The notes beneath the pieces are model-generated. The model worked only from the letters and a program-made list of their open reading frames with translations. It searched no databases and was not told the DNA's origin. A stretch of 64,000 nucleotides of DNA from positions 7,502,001 through 7,566,000 of the forward strand of contig NZ_JARUMJ010000001.1 of the NCBI RefSeq assembly GCF_036898465.1, written 5' to 3'. This document shows, one piece after another, positions 8,791 through 19,071 of this stretch (the first letter of the stretch is position 1; every line of letters starts with the position of its first letter). The stretch is from Streptomyces sp. B21-105 (GTDB lineage: Bacteria; Actinomycetota; Actinomycetes; Streptomycetales; Streptomycetaceae). Position numbers and translations under genes: made by a program.

Positions 8791-10239
8791 TCACTGGGCG
8801 TAGAACGTCGCGTCTGCCCGGTCGGTCGCCGTGCTCGGCGTCTGCACGTACAGCAGGTAGTTGTAGTGGCGGATGTAGCGGCCGGCGTTGTTGTACGACT
8901 CGTAGCTGACGCCCGCCGAGTCGGCGAGTCCCGCCCGGGGGTAGAAGCTGGCGTCCGAGGCGAACGTCGACGTGCCGTCGTTCTTCTCCACCCACACCTC
9001 GGAGTTCTTGTGCCGCAGGTAGTAGCCCGGGAAGTTCGCGGACTCCAGCGAGACCGTGCCGGACCCGGTGAGCCCTGTCACCACCCGGAACTGCGAGTCG
9101 GCGAGCGGGCTGACGTTCGCCTCGATCTTCGCGCGGTACTCCCAGTGGCGAATGAACCGGTCGGCGAAGTTGTACGAGGAGAAGCGCTGCGGGGTGACGC
9201 CGTCGGCCACCGGGGTGCCGAAGTCGGGTGTGCCGTCGGCCTTCCAGTAAACCTTCTGCACCCGGGTGCGGCGGTTGGGGTCGTTCAGCGGGTCACCGGA
9301 GATGTCCTTGTAGCTGCGGTCGTGGTAGACGACGATGTCGGACTTGCCGTCCTCGGAGACCGTGAACGAGTTGTGGCCCGGTCCGTACTGCGAGGTCGCG
9401 GCGTTGCTGGTGAAGACGGGCTGCGACCCCTTGGTCCAGGACGCCGGGTCGGTGAGGTCGGCCGTCGCCGACGCGGTGAGCATGCCGAGGCAGTAGTTGG
9501 AGTCGGTGGCGCTCGCCGAGTAGGTCATGAAGACCTTGTTGCCGTGCTGGATGAGCGCCGGGCCCTCGTTGACCTTGAAGCCGATCGTCTCCCAGGACAA
9601 CGTCGGCTGGGAGATCTCCGCCGGCGTGCCCGTGATCGTCCAGGGGTTGGCCATCTTCGCGATGAACAGGCTGGTGTTGTTGTTCTCGGCCGGGTTGCGC
9701 TGCGCCCAGGCGAGGTAGCGCACGCCGTTCACGACGAACGTGGTGGAGTCGAGCGAGAAGCTCTCCCACGTGGTCTTGATCTGGCCCTTCTCGGTCCAGG
9801 TGGCGGTGAGCGGGTTGGCGCCGGTGCCCTCCAGGACGTACATCCGGATCGCCCAGATGTCGTTGGTGGCGCCGGCCGCGAAGTAGACGTACCACTTGCC
9901 GTCGATGAAGTGGATCTCCGGCGCCCAGATGTGCGCGCCCATGACCCCGCTGGTGTGCTTGGTCCAGATGGTGACCTCCTGGGCCGTCGACAGGCCCTGG
10001 ATGGTCGTCGCCCGGCGCAGCACGATGCGGTCGTACTCGGGGACCGTGGCGGTGAAGTAGTAGTAGCCGTCAGTGTGCTTGAAGATGTGCGGGTCGGCCC
10101 GCTTCTCGGCGATCGGGTTGGTGTAGGTCACCGCGGGGGACGCGGGTGCGGCGGCCTGGGCGGGGACGCCCAGGCCGGTGAAGGCGGCCGCGAGGGCGAC
10201 GAGGCCGGCCAGGAGCAGCCGAACGGCGTGGCGTCTCAA
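8791..10239 (-). CDS. Secreted GH43 arabinofuranosidase with CBM42 (AbfB) domain
   Basis: This 482-aa enzyme should trim arabinose from arabinan outside the cell. It has a Sec signal ending near PAQAAA (about residue 30). The five-bladed GH43 domain has the expected catalytic carboxylates: Asp in EKRADPHIFK, Asp in SFSLDSTTF and Glu in KVNEGPALIQ. From about residue 345 comes a CBM42 arabinose-binding trefoil with repeated FADRFIRHWEYRAKI-type and YYLRHKNSEVWV-type units. The architecture resembles the characterised exo-1,5-alpha-L-arabinofuranosidase of Streptomyces avermitilis. It lies 73 bases after the second GH43 gene, probably in the same transcript. Confidence 0.9.
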   Translation of the reverse strand: MRRHAVRLLLAGLVALAAAFTGLGVPAQAAAPASPAVTYTNPIAEKRADPHIFKHTDGYYYFTATVPEYDRIVLRRATTIQGLSTAQEVTIWTKHTSGVMGAHIWAPEIHFIDGKWYVYFAAGATNDIWAIRMYVLEGTGANPLTATWTEKGQIKTTWESFSLDSTTFVVNGVRYLAWAQRNPAENNNTSLFIAKMANPWTITGTPAEISQPTLSWETIGFKVNEGPALIQHGNKVFMTYSASATDSNYCLGMLTASATADLTDPASWTKGSQPVFTSNAATSQYGPGHNSFTVSEDGKSDIVVYHDRSYKDISGDPLNDPNRRTRVQKVYWKADGTPDFGTPVADGVTPQRFSSYNFADRFIRHWEYRAKIEANVSPLADSQFRVVTGLTGSGTVSLESANFPGYYLRHKNSEVWVEKNDGTSTFASDASFYPRAGLADSAGVSYESYNNAGRYIRHYNYLLYVQTPSTATDRADATFYAQ

Positions 10240-10312
10240 AGGAGTTCTCCAAGGGGGATCGCTGTGGCTGACAGGGGGCGAGGAGTTGTGGGACGGGTTC
10301 GACGTCCTCGGT

Positions 10313-11803
10313 TCAGGAGGCGGGCGCGAGGCGCCACTGCTGGCAGGCGTTGTTCAGCCAGGTCCACTGCCGTACGTCGGTGCCGTTCGTGTTCTGGCAG
10401 TTCGCGACGTCGGCGACCTTGCCGCTGTTCTCGTTCACGATCCGGACGTAGTCACCGGTCGCGGTGAAGACGAGCCGGAACCGCTGGCACTTGTTGTTGA
10501 GCCAGGTCCACTGACGCAGGTCCGCGCCGTCGGCGGCGGAGCAGTCGGCGGTGTCCATCACCTTGCCGGTGGCGGCGTTGACCAGCCGGCTGGTGTCGTC
10601 GCCCTGGTCCTCGACGCGCCACTTCTGGTTGGTCCCGCCGTTGCAGGTCCACTGGAAGATGTTCGTGCCGTTGGCGCCGGAACCGCCGTCGAGGTCGAGG
10701 CACTTGCCGCTGTTGCGGTTGACGAGGGTGTACGCCGTGGGCGTCGCCGCCGTCTCCCCCGACGGGCCGGGGAGCGACGTGCCGAGCGACACCGGCGTGC
10801 CGAAGTTCGGCGTTCCGTCGGCGTTCCAGGTGAACTTCTGGGCGCGGGTCGTGCGGCCGTTGCCGCAGCCGCCGTCGGAGGCGCTGTTGGCGTGGTAGAC
10901 GATCCAGTTCTCCGTGCCGTCCGGCGAGCTGAAGAAACCGTTGTGACCGGGTCCGTAGACGCCGTTCGCGTCACTGCGCTGGAACACCGGAGTCTGTTTC
11001 TTCGTCCAGGATGCCGGGCTGAGCGGGTCGGAGCCGGTCAGTTCCAGCAGGCCCAGTTTGTAGTCCGGGGTCTGGCAGTAACTCGCGGAGAACGTCAGAA
11101 ACGTACGGCCGTCGTGATAGAGCGGTTCAGGCCCTTCATTGACCGCCGCGCCCGAGGTCTCCCAGCTCAGCGTGGGGCTGGAAATCACCGTGAACGTGTT
11201 GCTGGCCAGCGTGTACGGGTTGCTCATCGGCGCGATGACGAGACTCTGCCTGCTGCCGTTCACGGAACCGCTTCCCACGAGAAACAGTTTTCCGTTCGCC
11301 TGCAGCACGCTCGCGTCGATCAGCCAGCCGCCCGGAGTGAGGTTGGATCCGGTGAGCGAGCCCTTGTAGGTGTACGGGCCCAGCGGGTCGGTGCCGGCGC
11401 TCTCCAGCACGTGGGTGCGCTGCGAGTCGCAGCAGGCGACGCCGCCCTGGCCGGCCGAGTAGTACAGGTACCAGTGGCCGTTGAACCGGTGGAGCTCGGG
11501 CGCCCAGATGTTGGTGTTGCGGGTCGACGTGGTGTCCGACCACACCTGCACGGTGGGTGCGCTGGCGAGACCGGCCAGCGTCGGCGACTTCCGGATGCCG
11601 AGGACGCCCGTGAACGTCGTCGTGATCAGGTAGTAGTTGCCCTCGTGGTACTCCAGCCAGGGATCGGCGCCCTTGGCCGACTTCACCGGGTTGGTGTACG
11701 AACGGCCGTCAGCCGCGGACACCGGCTGGCTCGTCGCCACCAGGGCGAGGAGAAGGGCCAGCACGCAGACGATCACAGATCTGCGGTGGTTCAACCAGGG
11801 CAT
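10313..11803 (-). CDS. Secreted GH43 glycosidase with ricin-type (CBM13) lectin domain
   Basis: A 496-aa secreted enzyme, paralogous to its neighbour in the catalytic half but with another binding domain. The signal peptide ends near QPVSAA. GH43 residues are in SAKGADPWLEYH (Asp), GGWLIDASVL (Asp) and AVNEGPEPLYH (Glu). From about residue 365 the C-terminus is a ricin B trefoil with three QxW units (NQKWRVE, CQRFRLV, CQQWRLA), which usually bind xylan or galactose. An arabinan or arabinoxylan target is inferred. A 16-bp palindrome sits 31 bp upstream of the start. Confidence 0.9.
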   Translation of the reverse strand: MPWLNHRRSVIVCVLALLLALVATSQPVSAADGRSYTNPVKSAKGADPWLEYHEGNYYLITTTFTGVLGIRKSPTLAGLASAPTVQVWSDTTSTRNTNIWAPELHRFNGHWYLYYSAGQGGVACCDSQRTHVLESAGTDPLGPYTYKGSLTGSNLTPGGWLIDASVLQANGKLFLVGSGSVNGSRQSLVIAPMSNPYTLASNTFTVISSPTLSWETSGAAVNEGPEPLYHDGRTFLTFSASYCQTPDYKLGLLELTGSDPLSPASWTKKQTPVFQRSDANGVYGPGHNGFFSSPDGTENWIVYHANSASDGGCGNGRTTRAQKFTWNADGTPNFGTPVSLGTSLPGPSGETAATPTAYTLVNRNSGKCLDLDGGSGANGTNIFQWTCNGGTNQKWRVEDQGDDTSRLVNAATGKVMDTADCSAADGADLRQWTWLNNKCQRFRLVFTATGDYVRIVNENSGKVADVANCQNTNGTDVRQWTWLNNACQQWRLAPAS

Positions 11804-11833
11804 ACAGGACCGTCCCTTGTCCGTGAAGCATAA

Positions 11834-11849
11834 GTTCGATATCTCGAAC
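11834..11849. promoter_or_regulatory. Palindromic operator upstream of the GH43 pair
   Basis: GTTCGATATCTCGAAC has perfect 6-base arms (GTTCGA/TCGAAC) around a 4-base centre, and a further half-site GGTTCG follows at 11852. Its position just upstream of the GH43 start fits a sugar-responsive repressor site. No matching regulator gene lies in the window. Confidence 0.6.
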
Positions 11850-11979
11850 AGGGTTCGTAACTTCGGCCAGAAGATATGGGGCGTTCATGTCCCCGTCAAT
11901 GGTTTCGACAGTCTCACCGGCATCGGCAGTCGATCTGGAAACAACCGGCACATGCTCACCGGCTCATGTGCGCGCTTTC

Positions 11980-12056
11980 ACGAGCTCACGAGCTCACGAG
12001 CTCACGAGCTCACGAGCTCACGAGCTCACGAGCTCACGAGCTCACGAGCTCACGAG
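11980..12056. repeat. 8-bp tandem repeat (ACGAGCTC) x 9
   Basis: Nine uninterrupted perfect copies of ACGAGCTC (11980-12051) and a partial tenth. Each copy contains the palindrome GAGCTC, so self-complementary hexamers recur every 8 bp. The array lies between the GH43 promoter and the katG terminator, and no gene was seen in 11850-12093. Confidence 0.95.
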
Positions 12057-12093
12057 TCCGCCCTCGCGTGCGGCTGTTCGCGGCCGAGCGCGC

Positions 12094-12137
12094 CAGGGCG
12101 TCCCGCTCGGCCGCTGCGGGCCGGGCGGGACGCCCTG
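12094..12137 (-). terminator. Hairpin terminator of katG
   Basis: A perfect 13-bp stem (CAGGGCGTCCCGC with GCGGGACGCCCTG) and an 18-base loop lie 41 bases past the katG stop. Confidence 0.7.
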
Positions 12138-12177
12138 ACGTTCGGTGCTGTGTGCTGCGCTGTAGAAGGGGCCGGTG

Positions 12178-14553
<2,376 letters not shown>

Positions 14554-14991
14554 TCAGGTGCTGCGAACGGTCGAACAGTCGGGGCACAGGCCCCAGTAGA
14601 TGACCTCGGCCTCGTCTATGGAGAAGCCGCGGTCGTCGGAGGCGGTCAGACAGGGGGCGTGGCCGACGGCGCAGTCGACGTCGACGACGGCTCCGCACGA
14701 CCGGCACACCAGGTGGTGGTGGTTGTCACCGACGCGACCCTCGAACCGGGCGGGGCTGCCCGGCGGCTCGATGCGGCGCACCAGCCCGGCCGTGGTCAGC
14801 GCGTGCAGGGCGTCGTAGACGGCCTGCAGCGAGATGTGGCCGACGCGGTCGCGCACCCCGGAGGCGATGGCCTCGACCCCGAGGTGGTCGCCCGCCCGGA
14901 CGGTCTCGAGCAGCGCGGCCCGGGCGGCCGTCACCCGCAGGCCGGCACCGCGCAGCTCCTCGGCGGTGGTCGGTGTACCGGGTGCTGTCAT
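14554..14991 (-). CDS. furA: Fur-family redox/metal regulator FurA (CatR-like)
   Basis: A 145-aa Fur-family repressor. The winged-helix DNA-binding part spans about residues 10-85 (RVTAARAALLETVRAGDHLGV, ISLQAVYDALHALTTAGLVRR). The dimerisation part has NHHHLVCRSCGAVVDVDC and ends in LCPDCSTVRST, giving two CxxC pairs for structural zinc. By family and position it controls katG and itself in response to peroxide and iron. A dyad sits about 30 bp before its start. Confidence 0.93.
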   Translation of the reverse strand: MTAPGTPTTAEELRGAGLRVTAARAALLETVRAGDHLGVEAIASGVRDRVGHISLQAVYDALHALTTAGLVRRIEPPGSPARFEGRVGDNHHHLVCRSCGAVVDVDCAVGHAPCLTASDDRGFSIDEAEVIYWGLCPDCSTVRST

Positions 14992-15021
14992 GCGTTCGAA
15001 CCTACGCCATAGACACGAACG

Positions 15022-15037
15022 GTTCAAGAAAACGAAC
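15022..15037 (-). promoter_or_regulatory. Dyad in the furA promoter
   Basis: GTTCAAGAAAACGAAC pairs GTTC with GAAC across 8 bases. On the minus strand it includes TTGAAC, which could serve as a -35 element with TCTATG downstream as a weak -10. Autoregulation by FurA is an inference. Confidence 0.35.
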
Positions 15038-15560
15038 TGCACAAGTCTGAAAGTCGCGGGTCGGGCGGGACGAAGCGTGCAGGAGCGAGGCCCGGCTCGC
15101 AGGTGGCGGGAGGCTCGGGAGGTGGCGCGGCTCGGCGGAAGCGCGGCGCGCGGGAGCCGGTCTGCGCGCGCTCCGCGCCCTTCGCGTGGACGGTGACGGC
15201 GTCGCCCGGCGCGCGCAGTCCGGCCGCCAGTCCGGAGCGCAGCGCGTCCTCGTCCTCGTCCTCGTGCTCGTGCTCGTGCAGGGACCGTAGAGAACGCGCC
15301 GGCCGCTGCCCGCACGTCCCCGGCGAGGCCGACCGTGTCCACGCCGGCGATGCCCCGCCGTGTCCATGCCGGGAGGTCCGTTCCGAACTCGAACCGCTCG
15401 GGCACGGCGTTCGTGGACGGCAGCAGCTTGTCCGGTACGAGACCTTCGAGGACCTCGGGCGCACCGGCGAGCACCGCGCAGTGTCCCGGCCGCGCTCGCC
15501 GTGGACGGCGAGGACGCGACGAGAACGCGACGAGGACGCGACGCAGGCCGAGCCGTCCGG
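15038..15560 (-). other. Gene-poor 520-bp stretch with possible coding remnant
   Basis: No complete gene is seen. On the minus strand, about 15280-15485 reads as coherent protein (AGAPEVLEGLVPDKLLPSTN, then FEFGTDLPAWTRRGIAGVD and VGLAGDVRAAAGAF), after which the frame degenerates into an Arg-rich string. The family was not recognised. Short repeats flank it: a CTCGTC/CTCGTG run near 15246-15280 and 12-bp ACGCGACGAGGA-like units at 15508-15545. A decayed gene is the simplest reading. Confidence 0.4.
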
Positions 15561-16433
15561 TCACGCCGGCGTCGGCTGCAGCACGATGTCGAAGACGGCA
15601 CGGCGGAAGGGGTTGGCCAGGCCGGACGCCGCCGCCTGCGCCGGTTCGTCCACCTCGGTGAACTCCCGCACCAGGCTCCTCCTGACGGCGAAGACGGCGT
15701 CCGACTCCAGGTATTCGCCGCCCGCCACGAAGATGTGCGTCGTCACGGGCAGGTGGCCGGCCGCGCTCACGATGAAGTGGATGTGGGCGGGGCGGTAGGG
15801 GTGGCGGCCGGTCGCCTCGAGCAGCGCCCCGACCGGCCCGTCCGTCGGGATCGGATACGGGCTCGGCACGCACGAGCGGAACCAGAAGCGCCCTTCGGCG
15901 TCCGCGGTGAACAGGCCGCGGCCGTTGCCCGGTGGCTGCTTCTGGGGCTGCTGGACGTCGTAGAAGCCCTGGTCGTCGGCCTGCCACACGTCCAGCGTCG
16001 CGCCGGGCAGCGCGGTGCCGTCGACGGACACGACCTGCCCGCTGATCAGGCAGGGCTCACCGCCGCCGACCAGGTCGACGGTGTCCCCGAGTGCCCGGGG
16101 AGGGGACTCGACCATGTGGAACGGGCCGAGCACGGTGGAGTCGGTGACGGCTGGCTCCTTGCGGTCGTTGATCGCCTCGACGAGCATCGACACGCCGAGG
16201 ACGTCCGAGAGCAGGATGAACTCCTGCCGGGTGTCGTCGCACCGGTGCCCGGCCTCGGTGAGGAACGCGATCGCCCGCTCCCATTCGGCACGGGTCGGCT
16301 CGGTCTCCCGAACGAAGTCGTGCAGGTGTCGCACGAGCCCGGTCAACAGCTCCCGCAGCCGCGGGTCGGGGGTGCGGGAGAAACTGTCCACGACCGCTTC
16401 CGTCGCGGTTTCGGCGGTGAAGTCCATGGACAT
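15561..16433 (-). CDS. Intradiol ring-cleavage dioxygenase (hydroxyquinol/catechol 1,2-dioxygenase type)
   Basis: A 290-aa non-haem Fe(III) enzyme that opens catechol-type rings between the two hydroxyls. The N-terminal helical dimerisation domain covers about residues 1-100, with SMLVEAIND and STVLGPFHM resembling hydroxyquinol 1,2-dioxygenases more than plain catechol enzymes. The four iron ligands are visible: Tyr of QGFYDVQ, Tyr of PSPYPIPTDG, and both His of RPAHIHF. The start at 16433 follows CAGGAGA. No maleylacetate reductase or other partner lies beside it, so the substrate is unsure. Confidence 0.85.
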   Translation of the reverse strand: MSMDFTAETATEAVVDSFSRTPDPRLRELLTGLVRHLHDFVRETEPTRAEWERAIAFLTEAGHRCDDTRQEFILLSDVLGVSMLVEAINDRKEPAVTDSTVLGPFHMVESPPRALGDTVDLVGGGEPCLISGQVVSVDGTALPGATLDVWQADDQGFYDVQQPQKQPPGNGRGLFTADAEGRFWFRSCVPSPYPIPTDGPVGALLEATGRHPYRPAHIHFIVSAAGHLPVTTHIFVAGGEYLESDAVFAVRRSLVREFTEVDEPAQAAASGLANPFRRAVFDIVLQPTPA

Positions 16434-16483
16434 GGCGGTCTCCTGCTCAGCCTCGGCGGTGCGGTTGCGACGAGTATCCGCCG

Positions 16484-16540
16484 AGGGAGAGGACGAGGAA
16501 GAGGGCGAGGGCGAGGAAGAGGGCGAGGGCGAGGAAGCCG
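16484..16540. repeat. 18-bp acidic-coding tandem repeat upstream of dioxygenase
   Basis: About three imperfect copies of GAGGAAGAGGGCGAGGGC, a purine-only strand, lie about 50 bp upstream of the dioxygenase start. The strong purine/pyrimidine asymmetry could favour triplex or slippage structures. It is non-coding as far as can be judged. Confidence 0.7.
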
Positions 16541-16698
16541 TCGCCGGGCGTGGTCGGACGGCCCGACGACGGATCGGGCAGGGCGCACGACCGGGCCGGC
16601 GCGACCCTTGAGAAGATCGTTCGTGAAACGCCTCCACCGAACGAACCTCCGGAAGGGAACCGACCAGATCATGTGTGTCACCGCTTCCCGCGGCCTGA

Positions 16699-16915
16699 CG
16701 GAATCCCGTTCTCGGACGGGATCCTGTTTCCGGACGGAATCCCGTTCTCGGACGGAAACCTGTTGCCGACGGGCCACGCCTGGACGTGCGGAAACTCGTT
16801 GCCGACGCTTCACCCGTCGTCCGGCGGAAACCCGTTGCCTACGCTTCACCCGTCGTCCGGCGGAAACCCGTTGCCGACGGGGCACGCGTCGTCGTGCGGA
16901 AACCCGTTCCAGGGC
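16699..16915. repeat. 18-bp / 36-bp tandem array upstream of acyl-CoA hydrolase
   Basis: CGGAATC or CGGAAAC starts units at 16699, 16717, 16735 and 16753 (18-bp steps), then at 16789, 16825, 16861 and 16897 (36-bp steps). The array stays in frame with the downstream gene and contains no stop, so it could be translated as 12-residue Gly-Asn-Pro-Leu-Pro repeats if an upstream start were used. Units abut directly with no spacers. Confidence 0.85.
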
Positions 16916-16927
16916 GGAGGCCCGTGG

Positions 16928-18022
16928 ATGACCGGCAACGAAGACGCAGTCCTGCTGCACACCGACGGCCGGGCCGCCCGCCTCGTCCTCAACCGCCCGC
17001 GCGCCCTCAACGCCCTGAACCACGCGATGGTGAACCGCATCGACGACGCGCTCACCGCGTGGGAGCACGACCCGGACGTCGAGACCGTGGTCCTCACCGG
17101 CGCGGGGGAGCGCGGCCTGTGCGCGGGCGGCGACATCCGGGCCGTCCACGACGACGCCCGCGACGGTGACGGAAAGGCCTCGGCAGCCTTCTGGCGGGAC
17201 GAGTACCGTCTCAACGCCCGCATCGCCGGGTATCCCAAGCCCTACGTCGCCGTGATGGACGGCATCGTGATGGGCGGGGGTGTCGGCGTCTCGGCGCACG
17301 GCGGCGTGCGGGTCGTCACCGAGCGCTCCCGGATCGCCATGCCGGAAACCGGCATCGGATTCGTGCCCGACGTCGGCGGCACCCACCTGCTCGGCCGCGC
17401 GCCGGGGGAGCTCGGCGTCCACCTCGCCCTGACGGGAGCGCAGATCGGAGCGGGAGACGCCGTACTGTGCGGATTCGCCGATCACTACGTGCCGTCCGTC
17501 TCGCTCCCGCGGTTCCTCGCCGAACTCGCCGACCTGCCGGTGCGTGAGGCCCTCGCCCGTCACGAACAGGCCCCGCCGCAAGGAGAGTTGGCTGCGGCGC
17601 GCGGGTGGATCGACGCCTGTTACGCCGCCGGCACGGTCGAGGAGATCGTCCGGCGTCTGCTCGCCCACGGCGCCCCGGCCGCCGCGGAGGCCGCGGGAAT
17701 CCTGCTCACGCGGTCGCCCACCGCGCTGAAGGTCACCCTGGCCGCCCTGCACCGTGCCCGGCGGCTCGGGTCGCTGCAGGAGGTGCTGGACCAGGAGTAC
17801 CGCGTCTCCTGCGCCGCCCTGACCAGTCACGACCTCGTCGAGGGCGTCCGTGCCCAGATCGTCGACAAGGACCGCGCCCCGCGCTGGTCGCCGGCCACCC
17901 TCGCCGAGGTCGCCGACACCGACGTGGAACGTTTCTTCACCCCACTCGGCACCCAGGAACTCGGTCTCGCCGAACCTCCGCCCCCCACCCGGGCCTCGGC
18001 CCCCGCCCACAGACGGGGCTGA
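16928..18022 (+). CDS. Enoyl-CoA hydratase/isomerase family; probable 3-hydroxyisobutyryl-CoA hydrolase
   Basis: A 364-aa crotonase-fold protein. The CoA-binding and oxyanion parts are LNRPRALNALNHAMV, GERGLCAGGDIRAVHDD and DGIVMGGGVGVSAHGG, and MPETGIGFVPDVGG carries the Glu typical of 3-hydroxyisobutyryl-CoA hydrolases. The length and the C-terminal extension after residue 250 also fit that subfamily, which acts in valine breakdown. The ATG at 16928 begins the family sequence; the open frame runs upstream through the repeat array, but translation of that part is unproven. The Pro-rich C-terminus looks disordered. Confidence 0.85.
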   Translation: MTGNEDAVLLHTDGRAARLVLNRPRALNALNHAMVNRIDDALTAWEHDPDVETVVLTGAGERGLCAGGDIRAVHDDARDGDGKASAAFWRDEYRLNARIAGYPKPYVAVMDGIVMGGGVGVSAHGGVRVVTERSRIAMPETGIGFVPDVGGTHLLGRAPGELGVHLALTGAQIGAGDAVLCGFADHYVPSVSLPRFLAELADLPVREALARHEQAPPQGELAAARGWIDACYAAGTVEEIVRRLLAHGAPAAAEAAGILLTRSPTALKVTLAALHRARRLGSLQEVLDQEYRVSCAALTSHDLVEGVRAQIVDKDRAPRWSPATLAEVADTDVERFFTPLGTQELGLAEPPPPTRASAPAHRRG

Positions 18023-18087
18023 CCGCCACGAGCCGGCCGGTGCCGGCGGTCTCGTGAACCGGCACGCCTCTCGTCGCCCACCGCTTC

Positions 18088-18231
18088 GCGGACCGGACCT
18101 GCCGTCGCTTCGCGGACCGGACCTGCCGTCGGGTCGCGGACCGGACCTGCCGTCGGGTCGCGGACCGGACCTGCCGTCGCGTCGCGGACCGGACCTGCCG
18201 TCGGGTCGCGGACAGGACCTGTCCGCAAGTC
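18088..18231. repeat. 24-bp tandem array, 6 copies
   Basis: Units begin GCGGACCGGACCTGCCGTCG at 18088, 18112, 18136, 18160, 18184 and 18208, differing only in the last few bases (GGTC, CTTC or CGTC). The array ends 18 bp before the next ATG and so would lie in the leader or promoter of that gene. Confidence 0.92.
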
Positions 18232-18248
18232 CGGTTAGTTTGCTGTGC

Positions 18249-18512
18249 ATGACGAAGACGACGTCCCCGGCAGGTCCCGTGCTCGACGCCCAGGCTCTCA
18301 GTCGGGCCACCCTCGCCCGTCAACTGCTACTGAGTCCGGCCGAGTTGTCCGTCAAGGCCGCGGTGGAGCATCTGCTCGGACTGCAGGCGCAGAACGCCAG
18401 GCCGCCGTACTACGCGCTCGCCGCCCGCCTCGAGGGCTTCGCCCCGGAGCAGCTGTCGGCACTGATGGCCGACCGTGGAGTCGTCCGCATCGTCACCATG
18501 CGGTCCACCATC
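18249..18512 (+). pseudogene. AlkZ-like winged-helix DNA-binding protein, 5' part (interrupted by IS element)
   Basis: The first 88 codons encode the N-terminus of a winged-helix protein of the AlkZ-like DNA glycosylase family: MTKTTSPAGP, then AVEHLLGLQAQNARPPYYAL and VVRIVTMRSTI. The sense stops after RSTI at 18512, where an IS200/IS605 element begins. The coding text resumes in a compatible frame at 20324. Joined, the parts give about 369 aa, the normal family length. Some members act on DNA crosslinks; no function is claimed for this one. Confidence 0.9.
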
Positions 18513-18589
18513 AGGTCCTCCGCTGGGTATCCCCGGCTTCAGCCGGGGCGGGAAAGCGGAACGGTGCGGAGCACCGTTGTTCGTTGAGG

Positions 18590-19021
18590 TCAGGACAGGG
18601 GGCGGCGCTGGCCCTCGATGTACTGACGGATGATCGACAGCGGCGCTCCGCCGCAGGAGGCCGCGAAGTACGAGCGGGACCAGAACACCGATCCCATCCC
18701 GGTTCGGTTGACGCGGCCGGTGTATTCGGCGCGCAGGTACCGGGAGCTGACGCCCTTGAGGCTGTTGACCAGCTTGGAGAGGGCGAGCTTGGACGGGTAG
18801 TGCACGAGCAGGTGCACGTGATCACGCTCGCCGTTGAACTCGCGTAGCTCCACCTCGAACTTGTCGCAGACCTCCCGCATGATCTCTTCGCATCGCCGAA
18901 GCATCTCGTCATCGAAGATTCCCTTCCGGTATCTGGTGACGAACACCAAGTGGGCGTGGAGATCGAAGGTGACGTGACGCCCCCTGCGGATATCGGTGTC
19001 TGGTTCCCAGCGTGGTGACAT
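18590..19021 (-). CDS. tnpA: IS200-type Y1 transposase TnpA
   Basis: A 143-aa HUH-family transposase that cuts and joins single-stranded element ends. The HUH pair is in DHVHLLVHYP (His68, His70) and the nucleophile is Tyr134 in SIIRQYIEGQ. The ATG at 19021 gives the conserved start MSPRWEPDTDIRRGRHV; the longer frame from 19048 lacks family sequence. All catalytic residues are present and the frame is unbroken, so it may be active. Confidence 0.95.
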   Translation of the reverse strand: MSPRWEPDTDIRRGRHVTFDLHAHLVFVTRYRKGIFDDEMLRRCEEIMREVCDKFEVELREFNGERDHVHLLVHYPSKLALSKLVNSLKGVSSRYLRAEYTGRVNRTGMGSVFWSRSYFAASCGGAPLSIIRQYIEGQRRPLS

Positions 19022-19071
19022 ACCCCAAGGGCAGTAGGGTGATCGCAACGACCAGGAAGGGGGTGGGCCGG

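Noticed and set aside
16753..16915. 36-bp periodic sequence that resembles a CRISPR repeat length
   Set aside because: The units abut with no unique spacers, the period is 18 bp at one end, and no cas genes are present, so it is a tandem array.
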